From Paraburkholderia tagetis (GTDB lineage: Bacteria; Pseudomonadota; Gammaproteobacteria; Burkholderiales; Burkholderiaceae), in assembly GCF_022213065.1 (NCBI RefSeq), contig NZ_JAKLJA010000017.1, forward strand, positions 1-64,000: DNA of 64,000 nucleotides, read 5' to 3'. Positions 1 to 9,029 of the stretch are shown here, piece by piece. The stretch's first letter is position 1. Each line of letters opens with the position of its first letter. The translations under genes were made by a program, and so were the position numbers. The notes beneath the pieces are model-generated. The model ran no database searches. It saw only the letters and a list, made by a program, of their open reading frames with translations, and was not told the DNA's origin.

Positions 1-164
1 GTTCTCTCGGTCTCCCCTCGGTTAGCCGGTAGTCGATCAACCGATCCGAACCGCCGTGTACGGACCCGTACGCACGGTGGTGTGGGAGGGGTCGGGCCGC
101 GAGGCCTGCCCCTATCCCGATTATCACTTATCCCGTGACGCGTCCTGGCCGGAAACCGTAACGC

Positions 165-557
165 TTAGTTGCCCACGAGCCCGTAAGCCCCGAGCGCGAA
201 GTGATTCGACATCGGGTCGACATCTTCGGCGTTGCTCGGCAGCCCCGCGTACTCGCCACGACCGTCGTCCGCTTTCTCAGGCGACACGACCTCACCGCCC
301 AAACTCGCCATCGCGGCACATCCCTCGAGCGCGTCCCTGAGATCCTCGATCAGTTCCGCCGCGCTTTCGCTGGGCAGCAAAAAGCGACTGGTAACGCAAC
401 GCGCTGGCTCATCCGTGCCATTCGATCGTACAACGAATGAAATGCTGACATGCTCGGGCGTCTGGGCATGCTCGATCGTCCACTCGGCGACCAGCATCTC
501 GGAGCCCGGCTTCTTGTTGCGTACCGGCTTTCTCTTGGCGCGTGACCCGATCGTCAT
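165..557 (-). CDS. hypothetical protein, 130 aa
   Basis: Function not recognised. The reading frame is open back to 815, but that extension runs through the strong terminator hairpin at 728-760, so I place the start at the internal ATG at 557. The protein begins with a basic stretch (MTIGSRAKRKPVRNKKPG) and then a moderately acidic domain with regular alternation; it has no signal peptide or membrane segment. No clear ribosome binding site is visible at the chosen start. It lies downstream of the type I secretion genes on the same strand but is separated from them by the terminator, so it is probably transcribed separately. Confidence 0.5.
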   Translation of the reverse strand: MTIGSRAKRKPVRNKKPGSEMLVAEWTIEHAQTPEHVSISFVVRSNGTDEPARCVTSRFLLPSESAAELIEDLRDALEGCAAMASLGGEVVSPEKADDGRGEYAGLPSNAEDVDPMSNHFALGAYGLVGN

Positions 558-727
558 AGTTGTCGTTGCTTGCACGTAATGGACGCTCGAGGCGCCGTCG
601 ATGAGAACTACGCTGATATGCGCATTGGGGGGAAATTTATCGTAAGCAAGGAGGGGAGGCTGTGCGGTAGAACACAATTTTGCAGAACATGCGGCGTGCG
701 CTGTGCGGCATGCGCGCGCCAAAAGAA

Positions 728-760
728 AATCCCCCGCAAACTCGGCGTTTGCGGGGGATT
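728..760 (-). terminator. rho-independent terminator of the type I secretion operon
   Basis: A perfect 13-bp inverted repeat (aatcccccgcaaa, 7-nt loop, tttgcgggggatt) is followed on the minus strand by ATTTTCTTTT. It lies about 80 bp past the stop of the TolC-type gene, the last gene of the leftward secretion operon. Confidence 0.9.
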
Positions 761-837
761 GCAGGGGGGGAGCCTCCGTGGACCGTCCGGCGCGAAGGCG
801 TGCTAACAGGCTCACCCGGCGCGCGTGCCGTGATCGC

Positions 838-2328
838 TCACTTCACGCTGACGATCATCGGCGTATGCGCCTGGCTCGTCTTCGAAACTGTCGCGCCGCT
901 GTCCGGCTTGAACCATTCCGCCATCGCGTAGAGGTCCTGCTCGTTGAGAATGCCGGCCGCGAGCTTGAGCTGAAGGCTCGCGATCATGTACTGGTAGCGG
1001 GCTCTCGCCAGATCGCGCCTGGCCTGGTAGAGCTGCTGCGTGGCCGTCAGGACGTCGACGTTGGTCCGCACGCCTGCATCCACGCTCTTGCGCGTGGCGG
1101 TGATCTGCAGCGTGGCCGACTCTACCGCTTTCTCGAGTGCCTGGATGCGCGTCATGCTGCTCGTGCAGAGGTTGTACTGCTTGCGCAGTTCGAGCAGCAC
1201 CTTGTTCGTCTTGTCGAGCAGATCGTCCTGGGCGTGAGCGTAGTTGGCGCTGGCCTGCTCGGTGCTGGCTCTGACCATGCCGCCCGAGTAGAGCGGAATC
1301 GTGATTTCAATACCCGCCTGTTTCGTGAAGTAGCGTTGGCCGATGGCGTCGAGCGAGTTTGACTGGTTCTTGCCGATGCTCGCCACCAAGTCGACGTGCG
1401 GGTAGTAGCCCGCGCGTGCGATCTGCATCTGCTGGCGCGCGGCTTCCACCGAGTGGCGCTGCGCGATCAGGTCGGCGTTACTGTCGAGTGCGATGTCGTG
1501 CCACTGCTCAAAGCCGCCGGGCGAGGGCGGTGTCGGCTCAAAATGTTCGCTCAGGCGGTCGAGGCTCGCAACGTCGAGCGAGGCGCTCAGTCCCGTGATG
1601 GCTTCGAGCGCGTGCGAGCTGTTATCCAGGTTGTCCTGAGCGTCGGCGAGGTCGGCCTTCGCGATTTCGAGCTTCGAGTTCGTTTCGAGGACGTCCGTGC
1701 GTGTGCCCTGGCCGTTCCTGAGCTGCGCCTCGTTGCTGGCGAGCTGCGTTTGGAAGGTCTTTTCTTGCGCGGTGGCGAGCGCGACCTGATCTAGCGCGAA
1801 GAGTGTGTCGGTGTACGCGGTCAGCACGCGCACCATCAGCTCTTCGCTCTTGCCGGTGAACACGGCATCGCTGGCGAGCGCCGCGGCCTTACCGTAGCGA
1901 TAGCGCGCGAGACCCTCTAAGTTGATGAGCGGCTGGCGTAGCTGCACGTTGGCCGCATAGGCGTGATAGATGTTGTATTGCGACGTCGTATTGTTGTTGA
2001 ACTGCGGCCCGAAACTCGTCGTACTGGTCCAGTCGCGATAAGTCCCGTAGGAGGCCGAGAGGTTGGGCAGCAGATACGAGCGGCCGATCGCCACGTTGGC
2101 GTCGCCAGCGCGCTTGTCCGCCATCGCGCCTGCAAACTGTGGATCGTGTTCGAGCGCCGCCTGATAGGCATCGACGATGCCGATGGCATGCGCGGCCTGC
2201 GTCGAGGCCAGCGCGAGCGCGATCGACACGCCGAGGCGCGCGAGTAATGGGCGAGTAGCTTTCGCGTTGGCGGCGCGCGCGCCGTCCCTGCGGGCGGCTG
2301 CCCGTGTCTTCATTGCCTGGTCGCGCAC
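838..2328 (-). CDS. TolC-family outer membrane channel of a type I secretion system
   Basis: Outer membrane factor that would extend the ABC exporter/adaptor complex across the outer membrane. After a signal peptide ending near AAHA come two repeated halves of TolC type (early motif IVDAYQAALEHDPQFAGA, later runs of long helices and short strands, e.g. NVDVLTATQQLYQARRDLA). The preferred start is the GTG at 2328, because GGAGG lies 6 nt upstream and it follows the adaptor stop codon by one base; the in-frame ATG at 2313 lacks a good site and the one at 2364 would lie inside the adaptor gene. Length about 496 aa, usual for the family. Third gene of the ABC-adaptor-channel operon; no secreted substrate gene is next to it in this window. 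Confidence 0.92.
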   Translation of the reverse strand: MRDQAMKTRAAARRDGARAANAKATRPLLARLGVSIALALASTQAAHAIGIVDAYQAALEHDPQFAGAMADKRAGDANVAIGRSYLLPNLSASYGTYRDWTSTTSFGPQFNNNTTSQYNIYHAYAANVQLRQPLINLEGLARYRYGKAAALASDAVFTGKSEELMVRVLTAYTDTLFALDQVALATAQEKTFQTQLASNEAQLRNGQGTRTDVLETNSKLEIAKADLADAQDNLDNSSHALEAITGLSASLDVASLDRLSEHFEPTPPSPGGFEQWHDIALDSNADLIAQRHSVEAARQQMQIARAGYYPHVDLVASIGKNQSNSLDAIGQRYFTKQAGIEITIPLYSGGMVRASTEQASANYAHAQDDLLDKTNKVLLELRKQYNLCTSSMTRIQALEKAVESATLQITATRKSVDAGVRTNVDVLTATQQLYQARRDLARARYQYMIASLQLKLAAGILNEQDLYAMAEWFKPDSGATVSKTSQAHTPMIVSVK

Positions 2329-2329
2329 G

Positions 2330-3694
2330 TCAATCCTCCGAAAGGGCCGAATGGGCGCGATCAATGAGTGGTTTGAGCAGATAGCTCATCAGAGAGCGCT
2401 CGCCCGCGTTGACGAACACCTCAACGGGCATGCCTGGTCTGACGTCCAGGTTCGCGAGCATCTTCATGCCCTCGGGCGTGACCTGCGCGCGCACGCGATA
2501 GTAGGGCCGGCCGGTGTGCTCATCCACGAGCCGGTCGGCGGAGATAAATGTCAGCTTGCCCGGAATGTGCGGCGTGCTGTTCTGGTTGAACGCGGTGAAC
2601 ATCATCTCGACGGGCAGGCCTTGCTTCACCTTGTCCACGAGGTTCACCGGCAGTTCACCTTCGGCTTCGAGCGGCTCGCCGCTCGGCACCACTTCCATGA
2701 GCTTCGCACCGGCGGAGACCACGCCGCCGTTCGTGAACACGTTCACGCCCACCACCGTACCGTCCACTGGCGAGCGCACTTCGGCGTTCGCGAGTTCGAA
2801 GTCGCTCATGTTGAGCTTGCTGCGCAGCGCTTCGGTATCGCGCTGGACGTCAGTGAGCTGCGTGCGCACTTCCTTCATGTAGTCGTCTTGCTGCTGCAGG
2901 ATGTGCAGGCGCGTTTCCGCGATCTGGCTCGCCAACTGTCCGCTTGCGCCGACCTGGCCGGAGATCTCGCCGTCGAGGCGCGCGCTGTCACGCTCGAGGT
3001 CCTGCAGGCGCGTGCGCGGTGCGTAACCTTCGTCCGCCAGCTTGCGCATGCCTTCGAGCTGGTTGCCGAGGGCCTGCTGCTCGGCGAGCTTGTAGGTGCG
3101 CGACTGGCTGTTCGCGGCGAGCTGGGCGCTATAGCCCGCGGCCGTTTCGCGCAGCGCCGCCGTGGCCGATTGCAGCGCGAGGCGGCGGCTTTGCAGCAGT
3201 TGCGTCTGCAACTGCATGTCGTCGATGACCTGCTGATTGTGTGCCTGCTCGGCCTGCAGCAGCTCGGGTGCGAACGTGATGGTCTTCGCGCCCGTAGCTT
3301 CAGCAGTGAGGCGGCTTCGCACGGCAAGCTCGCTCAGGTACTGCGCACGCACGGAGTCGGCTTGAGCACGTACCTGCACGTCGTTCATCTTGACGAGCAC
3401 CTGACCGGCCTTCACGCGATCTCCGTCGTGCACGAGGATCTCGCTAATGATGCCACCTGTCGGATGCTGGATTTCCTTGCGGTTGCCCGTGACGACCACG
3501 GTGCCTTCCACCGGCACGCCCTTGCTTAGTGGTGCGAATGTAGCCCACAGCAACGAGCCGCAGATGCCTACGATCACGATGGCCCAGCCGATCTTGACGT
3601 AACGGGTTTCGTCGGTGTTCAGCGTGGGCGGCAGCGAGCCGCCGAGCACCTCGATCGCGGGCGCCGCGGCTTTCTTGTTTGCGGAATTGAACAT
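2330..3694 (-). CDS. HlyD-family type I secretion periplasmic adaptor
   Basis: Membrane fusion protein linking the inner-membrane ABC exporter to the outer membrane channel. One transmembrane helix lies near residues 30-55 (IGWAIVIVGICGSLLWATFA), followed by the lipoyl half-motif (PVEGTVVVTGNRKEIQHPTGG), a long alpha-helical coiled coil, the second lipoyl half (VRSPVDGTVVGV) and a C-terminal beta domain (DVRPGMPVEVFV). The start at 3694 gives MFNSANKKAAAP, 16 bp after the ABC gene stop; the open frame upstream is a shadow of the ABC gene's Ala-rich tail. About 454 aa, as in PrtE/HlyD relatives. Confidence 0.93.
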   Translation of the reverse strand: MFNSANKKAAAPAIEVLGGSLPPTLNTDETRYVKIGWAIVIVGICGSLLWATFAPLSKGVPVEGTVVVTGNRKEIQHPTGGIISEILVHDGDRVKAGQVLVKMNDVQVRAQADSVRAQYLSELAVRSRLTAEATGAKTITFAPELLQAEQAHNQQVIDDMQLQTQLLQSRRLALQSATAALRETAAGYSAQLAANSQSRTYKLAEQQALGNQLEGMRKLADEGYAPRTRLQDLERDSARLDGEISGQVGASGQLASQIAETRLHILQQQDDYMKEVRTQLTDVQRDTEALRSKLNMSDFELANAEVRSPVDGTVVGVNVFTNGGVVSAGAKLMEVVPSGEPLEAEGELPVNLVDKVKQGLPVEMMFTAFNQNSTPHIPGKLTFISADRLVDEHTGRPYYRVRAQVTPEGMKMLANLDVRPGMPVEVFVNAGERSLMSYLLKPLIDRAHSALSED

Positions 3695-3710
3695 GTGATG
3701 ACTCTGCGGA

Positions 3711-5501
3711 TCAGGCCGGAACTTCTGCGTCGTTGCCGATGGATGCGTTGCCGGCGGGTTTCGCCTGGCTCGCTTGTGCGGCCGCTGCTGCCGCTGCTGC
3801 CTGTGCGGCCGCCGCCTGGGGTTGCTGGATGGCCGCGAGCACGTGCGGTGTCGGGCCGAAGAGGCGCAACTGCCCTTCGACGAGCAGCATGAGCTTCGTC
3901 GTCGCCGCAATAATGTTGGTGCGGTGCGTGATCAGCACGACGGTGCGGTTGGCGGCGCGCAGATTCTCGATGGCTTGCCTGAGCGCGGCTTCGCCGACTT
4001 CGTCGAGATTGGAGTTCGGTTCGTCGAGCACGATCAGCGAAGGGCTGCCATAGAGCGCGCGTGCAAGGCCGATACGCTGTTTCTGGCCGCCTGAGAGCCC
4101 GGCGCCACGATCGCCCACCAGCGTGTCGTAGCCATTGGGCAGGTGCAGAATCATCTCGTGCACGCCGGCAAGCCGCGCGGCCTCGACAATTTTCTCGGAG
4201 TCGATCTGCCCGAAGCGGGCGATGTTCTCCGCGATCGAACCGCCGAACAGTTCGATGTCCTGCGGAAGATAGCCGATATGCGGGCCGAGCTGGTCCTTGT
4301 CCCACTGATAGATGTCCGCGCTGTCGAGCCGCACGGTGCCCACGGCGGCCGGCCATACGCCCACCATGAGGCGCGCGAGCGTCGACTTGCCCGAGGCGCT
4401 CGGCCCGATGATGCCGACGATGTCGCCCGCGTCGATGGAGAACGTCAGGCCCTGCAGGACCGGCACGCGCGTGCCGGGAGGCGCGGCGGTGACGCCTTCG
4501 AACGTGACGCGGCCTTCCGGCGCCGGCAGGCTCATGCCGATTCGGCGCGGCGGATTCGATTCGAGCAATTCGACAAGGCGCTCATAAGCGCTTTTCACGC
4601 CGCTCCACTGGCGCCACACGCCGATCACCAGTTCAAGCGGGCTCAGCGCGCGCCCCATCAGGATCGAACCGGCGATCATCATGCCGGCCGAAACCTTGCC
4701 GTCAATGGCGAGCAGCGCGCCCACGCCGAGCACGAGCGATTGCAGGGAAATGCGCACGAATTTGGTGACGTTGCCGATTAGCGCCGCTTTCTCGCTCGCC
4801 TCCGCCTGCTGGAGCAGAAAGCCGGTGTTCAGCTTCGACCAGCGCGCCATCAGCGTAGGCAGCATGCCCATCGCCTCGATCACTTCCGCGTTGCGCAGGT
4901 TGCTGGTGGCGAGGGCGGTTGAGCGCAGCGACATTTGCTGGGCTTCGGCGAGCGGGCGCTTCGTGATGCGCTCGTTGGCGACGGCCAGCACGACGAGCAG
5001 CGCCGAGCCCACCAGCGCGAACAGGCCGAGCCAGACGTTGAAGATGAAGATGACGATCAGATAGACCGGGAACCACGGCGCGTCGAAGAAGGCGAAGAGC
5101 CCGTTGCCCGTGACGAACTGGCGGATCGTGGTGAGGTCGTTGAGCGGCTGGCTCGCGGCCACGCCATTTTGCTTGAGGTTGGTTTCGAACGCCGCCGTGT
5201 ACACCCGCGTGTTCAGATGCATGTCGATTTTGCCGCCCACGCGGATCACGACAAAGCTGCGCACATATTCGAGTGCGCTCATCAGCGCAAACATGCCCAG
5301 CATCATCAGCGTGAGCATGAGCAGTGTGATGCCGTTGCGGCTGGGCAGGACCCGGTCGTAGACCTGCAGCATGTAGAGCGAGGGCACCAGCATGAGCAGG
5401 TTGATGAGCATGCTGAACACGCCAACGGTGCGGAACACGCGGCGGTAGCCGAGCAGCGCCTGCACGATCTCGTTCGTCGGTAGCTTGATCTTCTTATTCA
5501 T
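3711..5501 (-). CDS. type I secretion ABC exporter, fused permease/ATPase (PrtD/RsaD type)
   Basis: Inner-membrane ATPase that would drive one-step export of a protein with an uncleaved C-terminal signal. Residues 20-310 form the six-helix permease domain; residues 330-570 are the nucleotide-binding domain with Walker A GPSASGKST (about 366-374), signature LSGGQKQR (469-476) and Walker B LIVLDEP (489-495). There is no N-terminal C39 peptidase-like domain, which places it with PrtD/HasD/RsaD rather than HlyB or bacteriocin exporters. The C-terminus is an unusual Ala/Gln-rich tail. Start MNKKIKLP is upstream of everything else; the promoter region is shared with the divergent glycosyltransferase operon and contains a perfect CRP site. 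Confidence 0.95.
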   Translation of the reverse strand: MNKKIKLPTNEIVQALLGYRRVFRTVGVFSMLINLLMLVPSLYMLQVYDRVLPSRNGITLLMLTLMMLGMFALMSALEYVRSFVVIRVGGKIDMHLNTRVYTAAFETNLKQNGVAASQPLNDLTTIRQFVTGNGLFAFFDAPWFPVYLIVIFIFNVWLGLFALVGSALLVVLAVANERITKRPLAEAQQMSLRSTALATSNLRNAEVIEAMGMLPTLMARWSKLNTGFLLQQAEASEKAALIGNVTKFVRISLQSLVLGVGALLAIDGKVSAGMMIAGSILMGRALSPLELVIGVWRQWSGVKSAYERLVELLESNPPRRIGMSLPAPEGRVTFEGVTAAPPGTRVPVLQGLTFSIDAGDIVGIIGPSASGKSTLARLMVGVWPAAVGTVRLDSADIYQWDKDQLGPHIGYLPQDIELFGGSIAENIARFGQIDSEKIVEAARLAGVHEMILHLPNGYDTLVGDRGAGLSGGQKQRIGLARALYGSPSLIVLDEPNSNLDEVGEAALRQAIENLRAANRTVVLITHRTNIIAATTKLMLLVEGQLRLFGPTPHVLAAIQQPQAAAAQAAAAAAAAQASQAKPAGNASIGNDAEVPA

Positions 5502-5611
5502 CTTTCCGTTACCGATACCGCGCGGCCCCGCACGCTATCCGGTCCTAAAATTGGCCGCCTTGTGGTGAAGCTGGTCTCTCAGGCGGTGTTTTCCCCTTGA
5601 TGACGGCGCCA

Positions 5612-5617
5612 ATTCTG
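5612..5617 (-). promoter_or_regulatory. candidate -10 hexamer for the type I secretion operon
   Basis: CAGAAT (4 of 6 matches to TATAAT) on the minus strand lies exactly 21 bp from the edge of the CRP palindrome at 5639-5654, the same spacing as seen rightward. It would start transcription near 5605, with about 100 nt of leader before the ABC gene. Tentative. Confidence 0.4.
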
Positions 5618-5638
5618 AGTGATCGCCTGGCTGTGGAA

Positions 5639-5654
5639 TGTGATGGCCGTCACA
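5639..5654. promoter_or_regulatory. perfect CRP-binding palindrome between secretion and polysaccharide operons
   Basis: TGTGA-TGGCCG-TCACA matches both CRP half-sites exactly. It sits between the divergent starts of the ABC exporter (5501) and glycosyltransferase (5723). Relative to the candidate rightward -10 at 5676-5681 it is centred near -41.5, the class II activation position. A CRP homologue with the matching recognition helix is encoded at 19045. Confidence 0.85.
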
Positions 5655-5675
5655 TCAATCAGCCTAATTTCGCCC

Positions 5676-5681
5676 GATACT
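5676..5681 (+). promoter_or_regulatory. candidate -10 hexamer for the polysaccharide operon
   Basis: GATACT (4 of 6) begins 21 bp after the CRP site; predicted start of transcription near 5688. No good -35 is needed in a class II CRP promoter. Confidence 0.5.
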
Positions 5682-5722
5682 GGCGCAGCCTAAACGCACA
5701 GACAAAAACAGAAATTTCAGGT

Positions 5723-6937
5723 ATGAGCGAAACATTCACGGCGGGCGCGCCGCTCGAAATCGCCATGGGGGGCCGCGCGCTGCTCACGCCGCTCACGGGG
5801 ATTGGCCAGTACGCTTCGCATCTCGCACGAGAGTTCGTGCAGCGCGGCCACAGCCTGCGGCTCTTTTACGGCACACACTGGTCGTCGACGATCGCAGGCG
5901 GCAGCGCCGAGGGCATGACGGCGGCGGGCGCGCCTGTCGCCGGCGCCTCGATGCGTACCTCGTTCGCGGGCGCCCTCAAGCGCTTCGCGCGCACGCACGT
6001 GCCCGGCGTTTATCGCTTCATGCCGCACGTCGAGCAGTACCGCTTCGACTCCGGGCTGCGCCGCCAGCGCAAGCCGCACGTCTACCACGACCCTAATTTC
6101 ATTCCATTCCGCTTTCGCGGGCCGACCGTGACCACGGTGCACGACGTGTCATGGGTGCGTCACCCGGACTGTCATCCGGAACACCGGCTCGCGCATCTGC
6201 GTGCGAATTTCCCGAGGGCGCTGCGCCACGCTGACCGCGTGATCGTCGTCTCGGAGTTCGTGAAGCGCGAGCTGATGGAGTGCTTTCCCGTAGACGCGAG
6301 CAAGATCGATGTCGTCTACAACGGCGTGACGGAGCGCTTTCGGCCGCATACGCGCGCCGAGACCGCGCGGGTCCTCGCGCGCTACAAGCTCGCGCACAAG
6401 GGCTATTTCGCCGCGGTTGGCACGCTCGAGCCGCGCAAGAATCTGCAAACGGCGCTTGCCGCTCACCTGTGCCTGCCGCTGGCGGTGCGCCGTGCCATGC
6501 CGCTTGCGCTGATCGGCGTGGAAGGGTGGCTCACCGAGTCGCTCCACACGGCGCTCGCCGCCTCGCTCGCGGACGGCACCGTACGCAAGCTCGGCTACGT
6601 GTCCGATGACGACATTCCCGTTTTGACGGCAGGTGCGCGCGCGATCGTCTATCCGTCGATCTACGAGGGCTTCGGCTTGCCGGTGCTGGAGGCGATGGCC
6701 TCGGGCGTACCCGCGCTCTGCTCGACGGCGCCCGCGCTGCGCGAAGTCGCGGGCCCCGCTGCGCTCTTTTGCGAGCCCGCCGACGTGGACGGCTTCACGC
6801 AAGCCATGCGCGAGCTGATCGAGGACGATGCCCTTTGTGCGCGGCTGGGCGATGCAGGTGCCCAGCGCGCCCGCGAGTTCAGCTGGTCGCGCACGGCGAC
6901 CGAGACGCTGGCCGTCTACCGCAAGGTGGCGGACTAA
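5723..6937 (+). CDS. GT4-family glycosyltransferase
   Basis: Retaining, GT-B fold sugar transferase, cytoplasmic, probably adding a sugar to the polysaccharide exported by the Wzm/Wzt pair downstream. The N-terminal acceptor domain has the glycine loop LTGIGQYASHLAREF; the donor domain has EPRKNLQT and the E-x7-E motif region YEGFGLPVLEAMASG. The frame is open from 5597, but that would put the CRP site and -10 inside the gene, so the ATG at 5723 (MSETFTAG, 404 aa) is preferred. First gene of the rightward operon. Exact sugar and linkage cannot be read from sequence. Confidence 0.88.
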   Translation: MSETFTAGAPLEIAMGGRALLTPLTGIGQYASHLAREFVQRGHSLRLFYGTHWSSTIAGGSAEGMTAAGAPVAGASMRTSFAGALKRFARTHVPGVYRFMPHVEQYRFDSGLRRQRKPHVYHDPNFIPFRFRGPTVTTVHDVSWVRHPDCHPEHRLAHLRANFPRALRHADRVIVVSEFVKRELMECFPVDASKIDVVYNGVTERFRPHTRAETARVLARYKLAHKGYFAAVGTLEPRKNLQTALAAHLCLPLAVRRAMPLALIGVEGWLTESLHTALAASLADGTVRKLGYVSDDDIPVLTAGARAIVYPSIYEGFGLPVLEAMASGVPALCSTAPALREVAGPAALFCEPADVDGFTQAMRELIEDDALCARLGDAGAQRAREFSWSRTATETLAVYRKVAD

Positions 6938-6990
6938 CGCTGCATTGAATCCGCGCGCGGGGCACCGGCGCGGCGTATCCCGGTAAAGAC

Positions 6991-7773
6991 ATGAACGATT
7001 TCAGGACCCGCCTCGTCCACATCTGGCTGCTCTCGCGCCAGGACCTCGTGGACCGGCACCGCGAGAACGCGCTCGGCGCGGCGTGGCTGCTACTTCAACC
7101 GCTTGCGTTCATCGTGCTGTTCAGCACGGTGTTCTCGCGCTTCATGCGAGCGCGCCTCGGTGCGGACACCGATCCGTATCTCTACACCGTGTACCTGATC
7201 GGCGGCATGCTCATGTGGAATATGTTCGCGAATATCTTAAGCCGCGTGACTCCGGTCTACGGCGAGAAGTCGCATCTCATCCGCAAGATTGCCGTCGATT
7301 TGTGGACGATGCCGCTCTACGTGGTGCTGACCGAATGGGTCGTCTACGCAATCACGATGGGGTTCTTTGCTGTGTTCCTGCTGGTCGTCGGCCATCCGAT
7401 CGGCGTGCAGTGGGTCATCCTGCCGCTCATCGCCTTGCTGCTGAGCGGCTTCGCTTACGGCGTGGGCATCGTGCTCGCCACGCTCAACGTGTTTTTGCCG
7501 GACATCCGCAATGTGCTCGGCATCCTGCTGCAGTTCGGCTTCTGGCTTACGCCGGTGGTGTATCTCGCGGCCATTCTGCCGCCGTGGGCGGCGCGCTGGC
7601 TGCATCTGAGTCCGATTTTCTGGGCCGTCGACGCGGTGCACGGCGTGGTGGTCTGGAATCAATGGCCGCCGCTCAAGGAGCTGATCGCGCTGTGCGGCAC
7701 CGCGGGCATCATGCTCGCCATCGCGCGCTGCTTGCTCCAGCGCCTCGACTCGGAAATGAGGAACACGCTATGA
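6991..7773 (+). CDS. wzm: ABC-2 type polysaccharide exporter permease (Wzm-like)
   Basis: Inner-membrane permease that, with the ATPase encoded next, exports a completed lipid-linked polysaccharide such as O-antigen. It is 260 aa with the family layout: an amphipathic N-terminus (LLSRQDLVDRHRENALGAAW), six hydrophobic segments, and the conserved LPDIRNVLGILLQFGFWLTPVVY region. Its stop overlaps the next start as ATGA at 7770-7773, showing translational coupling to the ATPase. Confidence 0.93.
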   Translation: MNDFRTRLVHIWLLSRQDLVDRHRENALGAAWLLLQPLAFIVLFSTVFSRFMRARLGADTDPYLYTVYLIGGMLMWNMFANILSRVTPVYGEKSHLIRKIAVDLWTMPLYVVLTEWVVYAITMGFFAVFLLVVGHPIGVQWVILPLIALLLSGFAYGVGIVLATLNVFLPDIRNVLGILLQFGFWLTPVVYLAAILPPWAARWLHLSPIFWAVDAVHGVVVWNQWPPLKELIALCGTAGIMLAIARCLLQRLDSEMRNTL

Positions 7774-9029
7774 CCGCCGAAATCGCGCAAGGCGCGCCGG
7801 TGCTGAAGGTCGAGCATGTCTCGAAGCAGTTCCGCATCTACCGGAGCACGGCTGACCGGCTCGTCGAGGGCCTCTTCAAGCGCCAGCGCCATCGCTTGCA
7901 CAAGGCGCTCGACGACGTCTCGTTCGAGCTGAGGCAGGGCGAGGCAATCGGCGTGCTCGGCCAGAACGGCGCGGGCAAGTCCACGCTGCTCAAGCTCGTG
8001 AGCGGCGTGCTGACACCCGATGCGGGGAGCATCGCGCGCAACGGCCGCATCACCGGGCTGCTGGAGCTCGGCACCGGCTTTGACGGCAAGCTCACGGGGC
8101 GCCAGAACATTGCCGTGAATGCGCGGCTCATCGGCATGACGGGCGACGAGATCGAGGAGCGCTTCGATTCGATCGTGGCGTTCTCCGAGCTCGGCGAGTT
8201 CATCGACGCACCCGTGCGCACCTACTCGTCGGGCATGGTGATGCGCCTGGGCTTCGCGGTGGCGATCCACGCCGATCCGGTCTGCTTCATCGTGGACGAA
8301 GCGCTCGCCGTGGGCGATGCGCGCTTCCAGCAGAAGTGCCTCAAGCGCATCAAGGAATTCCGCGACCGCGGCGGCTCGATCCTCTACGTCTCGCACGACA
8401 TCAACTCCGTGAAGCTGTTGTGCGACCGCGCGCTGCTGCTCGCACACGGCCGTATCGACTACGACGGCGCACCCGACCAGGCAGCACAGAATTACTACCG
8501 ACACATTGCGGGCGTGGAGGCAGGCTCCCAGCGCGAAACCCCGCTGCACGAGGGCGATTACGGCGCGCTGCGTACCCGCATCGCGAGCGTGTCGATGGCC
8601 GGCCGACATGGCGCGGGCACGCGCTTCGGCTCGGGCGAGCCCGTCACGATCGATGTGGAGTGCGAATCGGATCAGGACGCTTCACTCACCGTGGGTATTC
8701 TCGTGCGCGACCGCTTTGGCCAGGACGTGTTCGGCACCAACACCGCGCTGCTCGAAGCGCCGGTGCGCTTCGAGCGCGGCTCGCGCGCAGTCTGCCGCTT
8801 CGCGCTGCCGCTGAATTTCGCGCCCGGCAAATACACCTTGACCGTCGCGATCCATTCCGACGAAACGCACGTGCACGACTGCCAGCACTGGTGGGATGCC
8901 GCCGCGACCTTCGAGATCGTGGGCTTCCTGCACTCGCCGTTCTCGGGCCTCTGTTATGTCCCGGTGAGATTCGAACAGCATGCCGCCATGCCGGCCTCAT
9001 TGTCCCCAGCCGAAGAAATTTATGACTAA
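7770..9029 (+). CDS. wzt: polysaccharide ABC exporter ATPase with C-terminal glycan-binding domain (Wzt-like)
   Basis: ATPase partner of the Wzm permease. Walker A is GQNGAGKSTL, the signature is YSSGMVMRLGF (the S-S-G-M variant of polysaccharide exporters) and Walker B is CFIVDEALAVGD. After about residue 245 there is a beta-rich domain (motifs GEPVTIDVECES, FGTNTALLEAP, FAPGKYTLTVAIHS) that matches the Wzt C-terminal domain, which binds the modified end of the glycan. The start at 7770 has GAGGA upstream and overlaps the wzm stop; longer upstream frame is a shadow. About 419 aa. Presence of the glycan-binding domain suggests chain-terminal modification before export. Confidence 0.93.
   Translation: MTAEIAQGAPVLKVEHVSKQFRIYRSTADRLVEGLFKRQRHRLHKALDDVSFELRQGEAIGVLGQNGAGKSTLLKLVSGVLTPDAGSIARNGRITGLLELGTGFDGKLTGRQNIAVNARLIGMTGDEIEERFDSIVAFSELGEFIDAPVRTYSSGMVMRLGFAVAIHADPVCFIVDEALAVGDARFQQKCLKRIKEFRDRGGSILYVSHDINSVKLLCDRALLLAHGRIDYDGAPDQAAQNYYRHIAGVEAGSQRETPLHEGDYGALRTRIASVSMAGRHGAGTRFGSGEPVTIDVECESDQDASLTVGILVRDRFGQDVFGTNTALLEAPVRFERGSRAVCRFALPLNFAPGKYTLTVAIHSDETHVHDCQHWWDAAATFEIVGFLHSPFSGLCYVPVRFEQHAAMPASLSPAEEIYD

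Noticed and set aside
1..164. Frame at 56-340 (+) at the left edge
   Set aside because: Arg/Ser/Pro-rich, antisense to the hypothetical gene at 165-557, no ribosome site; the first 164 bp show nothing I can support.
5597..5722. Upstream start for the first glycosyltransferase
   Set aside because: It would place the perfect CRP palindrome and the -10 hexamer inside the gene, and the extra residues do not belong to the GT4 fold.
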